Shown: piece by piece, positions 23,369 through 34,750 of the stretch | Layout: the number at the start of each line of letters is the position of its first letter | Position numbering within the stretch: the stretch's first letter is position 1 | Assembly: GCA_022559845.1 (NCBI GenBank) | Contig: CM040118.1 | Location: 157,128,331-157,192,330 of the forward strand | DNA from: Amorphophallus konjac | Taxonomy: Eukaryota; Streptophyta; Magnoliopsida; Alismatales; Araceae | Length of the DNA: 64,000 nt | Reading direction: 5' to 3' | Notes under the pieces: model-generated | What the model was told of the DNA's origin: nothing | The model's input: the letters and a program-made list of their open reading frames with translations, nothing else | Database searches by the model: none | Position numbers and translations under genes: made by a program

Positions 23369-24413
23369 GGTAGATTCGAAGAGGGGATTGGAATAGAACG
23401 TGAAGGAGGGAGTGACTCGAGGAGACGATTCAGACGGACGAAAACAACTCCACATGCAACGGACAACCTTGACAAAACGTAAAAACAACCAACACAAAAC
23501 ACACAATAAGCAATCAAACTTAGGTGATTCTGACAAGATGCAAGTGATAAAAGATGAAGACACTAAAAAATCAAGCAAGTTGTTTAGAATGATGCGACAA
23601 GATTCTTATGATTTCTCCTTCGGAACTTTAGTGAATTGATCGATATGTGCTCTCAACAATGGGTTCCTAATAGGAGATGGATATGGGACTTGGTTCGACT
23701 CTAAGTGTAACCACTCAATCACTTATGCAACCCTAGACACGGGGTGGGAAAGGTACAACCAGCCCGGCGTCCGTGTGGGAATCCACGGCTCGCGGGGACT
23801 TATGGAGGTCCCTGCTGTGATTTCCTAGTCGGCCCCAAGGAATATGGAGACGAGAGGTCCTCACAACAAGGTAGGAAAATGCAAGCTAAGATATGACAAG
23901 ATGAATGACCCTATGTGCACCGGAGTGCATGCAAAGTCTAACCTAACAATCTAACAATCAATAGTGCACACCATGATATGCAGATATGAGCAAAGCAAGA
24001 GGAGGGTCAAGTGTCACCCAAGCAATAAATCACAGCAGAAACTGCGGAAATAAATGCACCTCGGATGCGTACCTGCCAGGAGAGTAACGGTCGAAGGCCC
24101 CTGCGTCAGAGAACAATAACGGTCGAATGCCAGACCGCCGGATAATATATAACGCGGGGGGATGAGACCGTCAGATGAGCCAGGGAACCAAAAACTAACC
24201 GAAGCAACCGGAAAGCCCGTGAAAGCTCACACAGCAGAACCAAAGCGGCGGCCTAATGCCCCTGCGTCAGACGACTGTGACGCGGGGACACAGGACCGTC
24301 AGAGCACTCAGAAAACTAGAATGAGCAATGAATACGAAGGAAACAAAAGACAATTTGAACAAACAGATGATGGCAGGTTTAGACAAGAATCAGAAGCACA
24401 ATTGGCACAAGTT
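23369..24413 (-). other. Untranslated leader of element A
   Basis: About 1 kb between primer site and gag, with no convincing ORF. It includes two blocks of TAACGG-type inverted repeats near 24080-24175 and 24245-24300, like those in the LTR. A long leader is common in Tat/Ogre elements. Confidence 0.6.
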
Positions 24414-24431
24414 GTCCCACCGTGATCGCCA
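24414..24431 (-). other. Primer binding site of element A (non-iMet type)
   Basis: The minus strand reads TGGCGATCACGGTGGGAC, beginning about ten bases inside the LTR edge. Tat/Ogre elements usually have a TGGCGA-type primer site separated from the LTR by a short A/T tract, attributed to an arginine tRNA. The tRNA cannot be fixed from this window. Confidence 0.65.
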
Positions 24432-24441
24432 AAAAATTATC

Positions 24442-26196
24442 TGTTGATATTTATTTGCCTATCTTTTATCTTACTTTTGAGGTTTGCAAAGTAATATGGC
24501 AAGATGACAAACAAGCAATCAAAGATCTACTCAAACCTATGAACATGTGAACATGAACCTAGGCAATCATAGCTAGCTCTAGCATGGGCATGCTATCTCA
24601 ATCAAATTATGCTAAGGAAAAGGAAAAAAAAACACACGCCGGGGCGTGGAGCAAGAAATAAATAAAAACACACCGCTAGGGGTGGAACAAGCAAGGGAAA
24701 TAAAGATGTGATGAAGAAGACAGCTAATGCCCAATACCAAGGAAAGATGTGATCGCCACCAAAGTAAACACAAGTCAAAGACTCGAATGTACCTTGGAAA
24801 TAGGTGGATGAAACACCCGCCCACGGGAGAGAAAACCAGAGAAAGCCTGCAGATCAACTTGGGAGTAACGGCCAGAACCCCGTGCGTCGCTTAGAAGCGA
24901 CGACCGTACGATAGACCGCCGGAAGATAGTGACGCGCCTGCACCAGACCGTCAGGTAACCTGCAGTAGTAAAGCTTGAATCCTTTTAACTCCAACTCTTC
25001 CAGCCGGCTAGAAGACTTGGGCCTCGTGCTAATGAACCTGTAAACTTGCCAAAGATGTAGAAAGACAAGACAAGACAACCTCAATTAGCCCTCTTCACAA
25101 GCATAGCATCAATTCTTAAAGAGTTTAAGAACATCAACAGGAGAGGGAATTACCGGGGAGTTTTTGGTTTTTTAACCCCTCTGGGTGTTTTTAAAAGTTT
25201 GGGAGGATGTTTGTATGCTTAAAGAACAGTGAAAACCGTGGAGGAAGAGGAGGGACAATTCTTTGTTTGAGGAAAACCAAGGAAGAACTCAAGCATGCAA
25301 GGATGAACTTGAAAGACAAAACTAAAGTACTCCCTTGATTAGAAGATGGATGGACGTGGGAAGCAGCTCCTCTTGGATGAAGATGGCTCCTGAGTTCGGC
25401 AACACTTCGTTGCGAATTCAAATCTCCTCCTCTTTGGCCATGAAGTCAACGGTTCTATTTATAGACCCTCAAACTCTTAGGTCGAGCAGAGGATAATTCA
25501 GCAGGAAAGAGGGATAAATCTAAGCAAATCCTCGAAGATAATATCACCAAGAGTCCATAGAAACAAAAGGGGGGTCCTGAGGATCAGATTTAAAAGAGAT
25601 AACGTCAATCCAAATCCTTATCTCGACCACGGAGTAGTAGAGAAAAGGCCTGAACTGCCAGGACTCTCGGAAGGAAGTAACGGTTGCACGACAGACTGCC
25701 ACTTGGAAGTAACGCATCAAGGAACGACCGCCATTTTCAACCCTATCCCAAAGAGATAAGATCAACGGGAAGAAGATCCAAAAAATAGGACTCTTCAAGG
25801 AAGCGACGGCCAAAGCATAGGGCGTCAGAATGAAACGACGGCTGCACGACAGACCATCATTATCAACATGGAAATTAAGGGATAAGCACTGAAAACGAGG
25901 CCTTAAGCCTTAAGACTCTTCAAAAAGTAACGGCCCAGGTTCTATCCGTCAGAAGGAAGCAACGCGCCTGACTGAGACCGTTATTATCATTGAGGTTCCA
26001 AAAATAGAGTGAAGGGTTTTGCTGAGCTTCATCCAACGAAATGCCACCGGGAGCCACATCTTAATCCAGGAATTAAGACCCAAGAAACAGGCTACAACTG
26101 ATCAAGAGACTAATCAAAGAATGAACAACTCGGAGCATCATATAGAATGAAATAAAGAAATGACCCGGCTTATTGGGTATAAAACGGGTGTCAACA
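24442..26196 (-). repeat. 5' LTR of element A (1755 bp)
   Basis: It runs from TGTTGATATTT to GGGTGTCAACA on the plus strand, giving a TGTTGACACCC start on the coding strand. It aligns by eye with LTR B (35938-37685) and LTR C (61387-63132). Shared blocks include the run around GCATGGGCATGCTATC, the ACACGCC.GGGGCGTG block, and the TATA region. Paired hairpins with TAACGG/ACCGTCA arms occur at about 24865-24965, 25675-25735, 25803-25865 and 25925-25990. Confidence 0.88.
25455..25465 (-). promoter_or_regulatory. TATA box of LTR A
   Basis: The minus strand reads TCTATAAATAG. The same site and flank (GAGGGTCTATAAATAG) occur in LTR C, and a close match in LTR B. Confidence 0.72.
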
Positions 26197-27180
26197 GCTA
26201 CCCTTTCCGGTCCTTGTCACCATCGGCAAGACCGTCTACCCTTTTCGGTCCTTGTCACCATCGGCATGACCGTCTACCTTTTCGACCCTTGTCACCATCG
26301 GCAAGATCGATCGCTACCCTTTCCGGTCCTTGTCACCATCGGCAAGACCGTCTACCCTTTTCGGTCTTTGTCACCATCGGCAAGACCGTCTACCCTTTTC
26401 GGTCCTTGTCACTATCGGCAAGACCATCTACCCTTTGCGGTCCTTGTCACCATCGGCAAGACCGTCTACCCTTTTCGGTCTTTGTCACCATCGGCAAGAC
26501 CGTCTACCCTTTGCGGTCCTTGTCACCATCGGCAAGACCGTCTACCTTTTCAACCCTTGTCACCATTCGCAAGATCGGTCGCTACCCTTTCTGGTCCTTG
26601 TCACCATCGACAAGACCGTCTACCCTTTCCGATCCTTGTAACCATCGGTAGGACCGTCTACCTTTTCGACCCCTTGTCACCATCGGTAAGATCGGTCGCT
26701 ACCCTTTCCGGTCCTTGTCACCATCGGCAAGACCGTCTACCTACTTCTGACCCTTGTCACCATCGGCAAGATCGGTCAACCTACTTCCGACCCCAGTCAT
26801 CATCGGCAAGATCGGTCAACCTACTCCTGACCCTTGTCGCCATTGGCAAGATTGGTCGGCCTCCTTGTGACCCTTGTCATCATCGGTAAGATCGGTCAAC
26901 CTACTTCTGACCCTTGTCACCATCGATAAGATCGGTCAGCCTCCTTGCAACCCTTGTCATCATCGGCAAGATCGGTCAACCTACTCCTGACCCTTGTCAC
27001 CATCGGCAAGATCGGTCAGCTTCCTTGCGACCCTTGTCATCATCGGCAAGATCGGTCGACCTACTCTGACCCTTGTCACCATCGGCAAGATCAGTCAACC
27101 TCCTTGCGACCCTTGTCATCATCGGCAAGGTCGGTCAACTTCCTCATGGCCCTCGTCATCATCGGCAAGGTCAGCCAGCA
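26197..27180. repeat. 38-bp tandem repeat array, about 26 copies
   Basis: The phrase TCCTTGTCACCATCGGCAAG recurs every 38 bp (for example at 26211 and 26249). Left copies read CGGTCC...GACCGTCTACCC; right copies drift to GATCGGTCAACCTACTTCTGACC with slightly longer units. Each unit has inverted CGGTC and GACCG arms. Because 38 is not a multiple of three and the unit lacks stops in several frames, long spurious ORFs (up to 238 codons) appear. There are no unique spacers, so it is not CRISPR-like. Confidence 0.93.
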
Positions 27181-28507
27181 TCTCCTCAAGCTCGGCTTTA
27201 CCCCGAGAATTGGGTTCAAAATTGATAAAAAAAGAGAAAAAAAGAGAAAAAAAAAGGAAGAAAAATGATGAGGCTTAAAATAGAGGTGCCTCGCCAATCT
27301 TGATCATATGGCACTTCGCCTTGGTCAATGCTGGGACTTGTCTGAGATGGACCTTCCGTCTATTTCAACAAGACATGTGGACCCTTCGTACACATATATC
27401 AGCCAACAGTCATACTTCCGGCACTTCTGGCCAATGAGACTTACACTTGAGCCAATTTGGCACCTCCTGGAATCCCGGCACGCGGTGGAGCGAGGTCCCC
27501 GTCCTTTCCTTGAAAGGATGGACGCTCTCCTACAATACAGATACGGGTATACTTCCGTACAAATTGTCAAAATTGCTACAACTCAATGACTTGGGCTCCC
27601 CTTGAAGCCTGCTTTCTTGCTACCGCCCGGTCTGCATACTTTATTCTCCTATTATCTCCTGGCTTTTACAGCCTGCATTCCATGTTACCTTTCGGTTGTC
27701 GTAGCCCGCTTCCCTTGCCAACTGTTGGCTTCTATAGTCCACTTTCTATATCCTGGTTAGACTCCCTGTCAAACCCACTGCCCGTCCTTGGCCAAGGCAC
27801 CCTGTTGAGGCCTACCACTCCACTTTAATCCAGGTTCATCATCTGAATAAAACGGCTCTCGTTTGCCAGTACCAACCCTCTTCGTCCCGCCAGGACTTGC
27901 TGCATAAAGCCCTTCTTCATTATTTTGTTATCAATTCTGCTTGCTGTTGAATAACTAACTTGTATGTATTCGCATCAGGCGCTTGAACAAATAAACGGAT
28001 ATATAGTGACATATACATATATGCATACATATAAAAAAAAGGAAAGAAAAAGAAAGAAAAAATTGCTAGCTTTCAAAATTTTGGGTGTTTGTTGGCCATG
28101 CTTGCATGCTCGCATGCTTGCTTATACTATAAGATAATACACCTCCTTCAATTTTCTAGGACCACATCTCCTTGCTAAATAAAACTGTCTGATTCTAAGC
28201 ATGTGTGTGCCACGGCATACACTAAGGGATGAAAAGCCAATATTGGTTGAGTGCATGCGTCTAGTGAAAAAGTCATAGCTATGTCGCTAACGCAACTCGT
28301 GAGATACACCCAAAGCGAAACTCCCACACCTTGCACCACAATGTGTTCAGCGGTCTCTTATCATAGGGATGCTAGAGGGTCCTTCCTAACACTATATGTG
28401 TGCTGGAACTTCTGCACCCACATGAGGGGTAATCATGAGGAAAAAAGCTGCCTTCCCCAAGTTTTTTTAAAAAAGGGGGGGGGAGGAAGAAGAAGAATGT
28501 TAGATAG
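27181..28507. other. Non-coding stretch between tandem arrays, probable Tat-type 3' UTR
   Basis: No coding potential stands out. It contains an A-rich run at 27226-27266, pyrimidine-rich prose-like sequence, a purine run near 28030-28060 and a poly-T/A/G tract at 28463-28485. Tandem arrays on both sides and a purine tract plus LTR at 29370-29400 suggest the 3' UTR of a plus-strand Tat-like element. Confidence 0.45.
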
Positions 28508-28935
28508 GATGAATCCTAGTACCCGGGAATCCCCATTGAGACATATGAGGAGACTCACGTCGAACGGTGATGTCTGTAATAAAATTGCTATAAATGATGA
28601 ATCCTAGTAGCCGGGAATCTCCATTGAGACATATGAGGAGACTCGCGCCGAACGGTGAAGTCCGCAATAAAGTCACTATAAAGGATGAATCCTAGTAGCC
28701 GGGAATCCCCATTGAGACATATGAGGAGACTCTCGCCGAACGGTGAAGTCCGCAATAAAGTCACTATAAAGGATGAATCCTAGTATCCGGGAATCCCCAT
28801 TGAAACACATGAGGAGACTCGCATCGAACGGTGACGTCCGTAATAAAATTGCTATAAAGGATGAATCTTAGTAGCCGGGAATCCCCATTGAGACACATGA
28901 GGAGACTCGCACCGAACGGTGAAGTCCAGAGCTGG
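28508..28935. repeat. 88-bp tandem repeat, nearly five copies
   Basis: Unit starts (GATGAATCCTAGTA) lie at 28508, 28596, 28684, 28772 and 28860, exactly 88 bp apart. The last copy fades after GAACGGTGAAGTCC. Copies differ by a few substitutions. Confidence 0.93.
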
Positions 28936-29369
28936 AAATAAGCTATGGGGGTTGTGCGAAGCTACCGAGAATCGAGAACCCCGGCTGTGTGTAGACGCTA
29001 GAGCAATACTCTAGTGTTATTTTGAACGTCTGCATATCCCTACGTCGGAGATTCACTGCTCACATACTTGCACTATAACACTATAGAGAAGTAGCCTCGG
29101 GTGTAGATCGTGGATTACGCTATGCACATATTCTATGCGATGTCCTTTCTACTCATGCACATCTTCCTTAGTTGTGCTTTGTGAGCCGCACTCTGTCTAT
29201 GAGTCACAGGCGTTGTCCTTGTCCTATCCCCGATATAGGGGAGCTATTCTATATATCTAGCTTATGCTTGCTGTTGAATGCCTGCATGCTCGCACGAACA
29301 AAAAAGACACGCTTTCAAACGGGCTGCACCCGTAGGCCCCGCTCGCTCGTCCCTCATTCGCGCCACCTA
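28936..29369. other. Non-coding stretch before the purine tract
   Basis: No ORF of note and no clear repeat. It leads into the purine tract at 29370-29384. Confidence 0.4.
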
Positions 29370-29384
29370 CGGGTGGGGGGCATT
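29370..29384 (+). other. Polypurine tract before LTR-like block
   Basis: ACGGGTGGGGGGCAT lies immediately before TGTTGACGC, the arrangement of PPT and 3' LTR. Confidence 0.65.
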
Positions 29385-32130
29385 TGTTGACGCATGAAAA
29401 ATGATAAAATAAAAACAATATATACATATATATATAAATAATGTCAACATATTTTTCCTACTAAATCATCTTATATTCCTTATTTTCTAGGGATAAAGGA
29501 AGAGGCAGAGAGGCTACAAGGGCCCATTAAGCCCACAAAGGCACCCAGACCATATCAAAGCTTAAAAGGATGTCGAAGCCCATACTGAAGAAGGAGCACG
29601 CCGAGAGTTCTACTGTCGAGCGCGCCGACTATCCACCACCCCGGGAAGGACCCGTGCCGAGAGAAGAGGGCCAGCCCTCTATATAACCACGCCTTCGGCG
29701 TGTATGAGAAAGGGGAGAAAAATCGATCAACCGGAGAAGAAAGTAGAGAGAAGAAAAAGAAGAAAGTCTGAGAGCCCGTTGAAAGGGATTTTAAAGAGAA
29801 AGAGAGTAGTAGAAGCCCTGGAAGGAGATTCAAGGTGGGGTTCATCTATCAAATGCCCTCAGGGGCTATATTCTCCCCTTCCCCATCTTTTGTTTCGATC
29901 TGTCTTCTATAGTCTGTCTCTGTTTTCTATAGATTGCTTCTGAGGCTTGTTCCTCCGTTAAGTGCTGGTATAGTCTGGCATGTTTCCAAGGGGCATTAGT
30001 TTGTATGTAGACTCTTATAGCCCGATTCCCCCTCTGTGCTAAATGTATGCGTCTTTTTGAATGAAATGAGATATGAGATCCTGGAGTTTTATCTCTCTCT
30101 GCCTCTCTAAAATCTATTGTGTTTGATAGTTGTCGTGAATGGATCTGATTCTGTTGCATGCACACCCTTTAGACCGCTTTATTGTGTTTCTACTATATCG
30201 TAGTTGTTTTCCCAACCTCACAATCGCGGTGAGAGCTTGAGACAGTCCATCTCATGGCTTCTCATTCATGAACGGTGAGGAACACATCCAAATCAAAGTT
30301 CATGTGATTCAATCAATAACCTGGCTCCCAATGGTGCTCCAAAGTGAAAACCCTCTCCTCCTCGGGGTGATGTGTTCCAAAACCATTCTTAGTCTTTGTT
30401 GGCCATCTCAAAACCCTTGAATAAAACCTCTCAAAGCCTCATATAAAGCATCTCAAGGTCCTTGAATGAAAACCTCTCAAAACTCTTAAAACCCCCTTTG
30501 AAACCTCTTTTATCGGCGCAGGAAGACCTCCCGGTGCGGCCCTCTCTCGGTGCGGGTTCCGCGCCGAGTGATGGGGACACCGAGGACAGCCTGCGCCGAG
30601 ACACCCAGCGCGCCGAGTGCCTTCCCTCAACCTCCCTCCAGGCCGATGCCTTCTCGTGCTCTCCTTCAGGCCGAAAGCTAGCCGCGCCGAGACACTACCG
30701 TGCCGATGCCCTCATGAACCCCCGAGCCTTATTATACTCAGTATAAAATCATCACCATCCCGGGGAGGAGCAACAGTCCTTCACTCAAGCCCATGGAAGC
30801 TAAATTGATGGGGTGAACCCCCCTACATTCTACAACCCCACTGGCCCATGGAGTTCTACCGCTGCATGTTCTCCTATGGCCTCTTCAAGGGGATATTAAT
30901 GATCGCTATGACAGGTGAACACTGTCCCGCTGATTCTGATCCTTCTGGATCTCGGGCTACGCCCATCTTTACTTTGGCTTCCATCTCGGCACTCGTAGAT
31001 GGATGTCCTATACTCCCCTTTGGCATAGTCCAAAATAAGGGGAGATGCTGTCGAAATTCATTCACGATCCTTGCTTTGTCATATCGTGTAATGTTTTTTG
31101 TTAAACTGATGAATCAACTTCCTGTTGTGTGGCAGAGGCCTGAGACATACTATCTCATGGCCCTTTGCCCACTGTACAAGGGGAACATAATCATTATGAG
31201 ATTTCCCGTTGATTGTCACATGGTCTCCCTAGACCTTCTGTGGATGAATTTATCCTCCCCTTTCAGCTTACCTAAACATCATTGCCAGAGCCCATGAAGC
31301 CCTGATTAAACACGAGATTCCCCAAAATCCACAGTCTCAAAGCCCTCAAAATCCCTAAAGAATCCCTCTTGTCGGCGCCATATAGCCTCCCGGCGCAGCC
31401 CTCTCTCGGCGTGAGTTTCGCGCCGAGTGAGGGGCGCACCGAGACACTAGTCGCGCCGACCTCACACCATGCCGATTCCCTCCTTTATGCTTACTGCCGT
31501 GCCGAAGCTATCGCACCGAGGCTCCACCGTGCCGGTTTGCCTTCCGTGCCGGTTCATCTCAGCGCCGACGATTATGCAAACACTCAACTTCCCAGCAACC
31601 TTGATGAGCCCTAAACTCAGTCTAAACCCAATGTCCCAACCTTATTAGCCTTCATGCCAACCTTCATCATATCATGGGGAATCATGGTTCTTCATCCAAG
31701 TCTAAGGGAGCTAAAGTAATGAGGTTTTGCCCCCACATTATACCGTTTGACCGTGATGTTTTCTTCTAACCCTACTGACTCTTGGAGTTCTGCCACTACA
31801 TGTCCTCCAATAGTTTCTAAAGGAGATATCAATAAATACCATGATAATGGACATTATCCCATCGCATCTAGATCCTCTTGGATCTCGGGCTACGCCCATC
31901 TTTCTTTTGGCGTCCATCTCGGCACTCCGTGGATGGATGTCTTATACTCCCCTTTGGCACAGTCTAAAATAAGGGGACATGCTGCCGAATTTATTCCGTA
32001 TGTTAATATCATATCTTGTTTCGCATGATCATCTGCATGCATCTTCTATCGTGCAAATGAATGAGCATACCTATCACATTGGTTTTGCCCCTAGGATTCT
32101 TCTACTTTGGCGATTAATCAAGGGTTGTCC
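29385..32130 (+). repeat. LTR-like block (right end unresolved) with internal duplication
   Basis: It starts TGTTGACGCATG after a purine tract and has a TATA box at about 29679. A segment of roughly 600 bp is duplicated: 30480-31080 resembles 31350-32000, with offsets of 859-932 bp between matching points. The duplicated part is rich in CGGCGC/GCGCCGAG motifs, some forming hairpins (CTCGGCG ... CGCCGAG near 31403). I find no clean CA end; 32130 is only where the PMD 3' region begins. It is not the same family as LTRs A-C. Confidence 0.5.
29679..29686 (+). promoter_or_regulatory. TATA box of the LTR-like block
   Basis: TCTATATAAC about 295 bp into the block, in GC-rich surroundings, followed by a purine-rich leader. 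Confidence 0.55.
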
Positions 32131-32162
32131 TTCTTTGGAAGGGCGTAATTAACGTCATAGCC

Positions 32163-34750
32163 TTAATGGTATGACGGACTTCCGGTCCCTACTCGGACTT
32201 CACAATCGACTGACCAAGTCAGATCGAGCGCATAATAAATTATCACTCCGGTGACTGGAACGCCTAATAAACCAACCAATAAATCAATAAATAAATATAT
32301 AAAACTAATAAATAAAAAAATCGTTCCGGCAGGCTGTGACGACGAGGACGGAACATCCGATCCTACTCTTTGGGCTCCCCCAGCCCGCTGCATTTAGAAG
32401 TCAAGGTCAGTAAAATTTGCATCATTAAACATAAGCATTTAAGTCTAAGGTTTTAGAAAACTCACCAAGAGCTCCAAGGCAGTCCGATACTCATCCCGCT
32501 GCTGGATGGTGGCATGGAGGAGTCCCTCGAGCTCGGCTATGCGTCCCTGTGGGCCTAGCTGCATTTAGAAAACAATGTCAACGCATATAAGAATTTAATT
32601 AAAAAGACGAGAGGGTTTTGAGTGTAGAAGTTCATACCGGTCGTCGGGTGCCTCGAAACACCTGGTCGCCGTATATCTGCGAGTAGGCCTTGAGGTAGGC
32701 CTCATCGCTGTCTACTCGATCTTTTATGGCCCGACCTCTCTTGTTCCAATCATGAACGTACTTTGCCTTCCGGGCACACCAATCGACGTTTCCGCTGATG
32801 CCCTTTGAAGATTTTCTCGGGTGCTCATCATCTCTGCGGGGGAATGTCACCTCTGGCTGATGAAGTCCTCGTGTCCTCAGGATCAGGCAATAGTGCAGCT
32901 GCTCGATCACATTGATGCAGTGTAGCCAAACGTCTCGCCTGCTGTATGCTAGGGACGCCTTCACCCATGGCTGTCCCTCGTAGCCCTCATCCCGGTATGG
33001 TGTCCAGCGCACCTAAAAAGAGCAATTGAGTCCATGTCAGCATTTAAAAACAATTAGAAAGCATTTTAGAAAGTTTAAGTTCGGAGTTTACCGCTGTGTG
33101 TGGGAATGAGTCAAGATCATCTTGGATCGCCCGGGTCATCCTTTTGATCGACCCCGTGTCCCTCACAACCATCCATCCCCTCGTAATGGGGATACGTCCA
33201 GGGTACATCTGAGTGCCTCGCCCAATCCCCGGGAGATAGACGAAGCTCCAGATCTACATTTTAGAAGTCAAGTGTTAGCAAATTGCATTCATATTCATAA
33301 GCATATAAAAAGCATTTAAAGTTCAGCATTTACCTGTAGAAAAGGTGAGAAGCCACCCAGCATCATCTGCCGGTCGGTCGTGCTCAGGGACTCAAAAAGG
33401 AAGGCCAGTGCTGTCGCTCCCCAGGCATATTTTCCCACTCTGCCAAATCCTCCAGCAATGGTAGGAGCCTACAGCTGATCACATCCGCTCGAGTCGAGAA
33501 TAGTATCTTCCCGAATAGCAAAATCAGGAACCGCCTCAAAACTCTGTCTCCCTCTAGTCCCACCTCCGCTGCTGCCCTCGGGCGGACCTGATCAATCACT
33601 CTGTCTAAGTGCTACTCCGGGAGCTCCCCAACTGCTATAGTTGCTCTCCGTAGACCCAGGCTCTCCTGGAGTCTCGATCGTGATAGCTGGGATGATGGAT
33701 GCCCCGGTCTAACCAAGTCTAGCCCTAACAGCTCCTAGGCTATCTCTCTATAATCTCCATAAGTCCAGCCGGTCACTGCTGCTCCGTATACTCTCAAACC
33801 TGTAATCCTGGCCATATCTTCTAATGTTGGGATCATGTGAGCCCAGGGGAAGACAAATGCTCGGCTGATCGGGTCCCATCTCTCATGTAGCGCATACAGC
33901 AGCGGTGTGTCCATCTGAATCACTTCAATGCTAAGGACTTCCCCGAAGCCCATGGCAACTAGTCTCTCTCGCTGATACTCGGGCAGTGCCTGGTACACCG
34001 CCCTAATCTGAAGCCAGGAAATCCGGGTTCTTCTTTTACCCTGCCCATGTAGAACATATGTTAGTCACCTCATTAGGTTAAGTTCATTGCATATAATATG
34101 AATAAAACCACAAAAAATGGAATAAGCAAAAAAACCTGAAAATCAGTTTTTGGCTCTGGTTCCTCTAATGGTCGTGCCCTGGCACGTCAGACTCCTCTGA
34201 CGCACCAAGGGTGGCGCGTCAGGCACTGTAACGGTCACTGTAAGGACCGTTACGTGATCTCCGATAGGGCATCATTCCCTTTGTTTCTCCAGCCCTCGGA
34301 GATGGCCACCATGGCCTACAGGTTATGTGAATGGGTCCCCAAACCCATTTTCCTCCCCTCAATCGCACATGCATGAACATAAAATTAAAAATTTGAGTTT
34401 TTAGGGCGGACGCCTACCTCGCGGTCCCGGCCTCATTTCCTCCTCTCCGGTGCCGTGGCGCCTTCTTCACCACCAATGGCCTCCTCCACAGCATCTCCCC
34501 CTTCTTCCTCGGCCGTGGGAGGGTCCTCGTCCACCGTCACCGTCGGTTGCTCGGTCCCCGCCGGGGGGACCTCCTCTTGGTCCACCCGTGCCCTAAATCT
34601 TTTTATTGCCCTCTTCTTCCCTTTTTCCCTCTCCATCGGTGGCCGGGGGAGCTCGTCGCCGGACATCGTCGCCGTTAGTGTTGGTTCGGTGGGGTTTGGG
34701 GTGTTGGGTGTCTTGGGCGTTTTGAATGAATGTGAGAGGGGAATGACCAT
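32163..34750 (-). pseudogene. Plant mobile domain (PMD) gene, six exons, antisense within Tat element B
   Basis: Model: exon 1 34418-34750 (ATG start, acidic/basic low-complexity), exon 2 33334-34040, exon 3 33092-33253, exon 4 32638-33012, exon 5 32466-32558, exon 6 to a stop at 32163. Introns begin GT and end AG and sit at phase 0 where checked. Exon 2 has PMD hallmarks: MDTPLLYALHERWDP, FPWAHMIPTLEDMARITGL, KYAWGATALAFL. Exons 3-4 continue with PGRIPITRGW and VRWTPYRDEG. It is broken by TGA at 34433-34435, two TAGs in exon 2 (about 33735 and 33621) and a one-base shift near 33436. PMD proteins (MAIN/MAIL1 relatives in Arabidopsis) affect gene expression and transposon silencing; this copy's role is unknown. 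Confidence 0.82.

Noticed and set aside
23369..23578. Extending gag of element A upstream to 23578
   Set aside because: The extra residues are leader sequence in an open frame without a proper start; the ATG at 23368 has a good context and starts the conserved protein.
26197..27180. Possible CRISPR-like array
   Set aside because: Repeats are contiguous with no unique spacers, and the genome is a plant.
26160..27278. Long overlapping ORFs up to 238 codons in three frames
   Set aside because: They come from the stop-poor 38-bp tandem repeat, whose length shifts frame every unit.
32133..32150. TTTGGCGATTAATC as a primer site after the 29385 LTR
   Set aside because: Only the first few bases match a TGGCGA-type site, and no LTR end with CA lies next to it.
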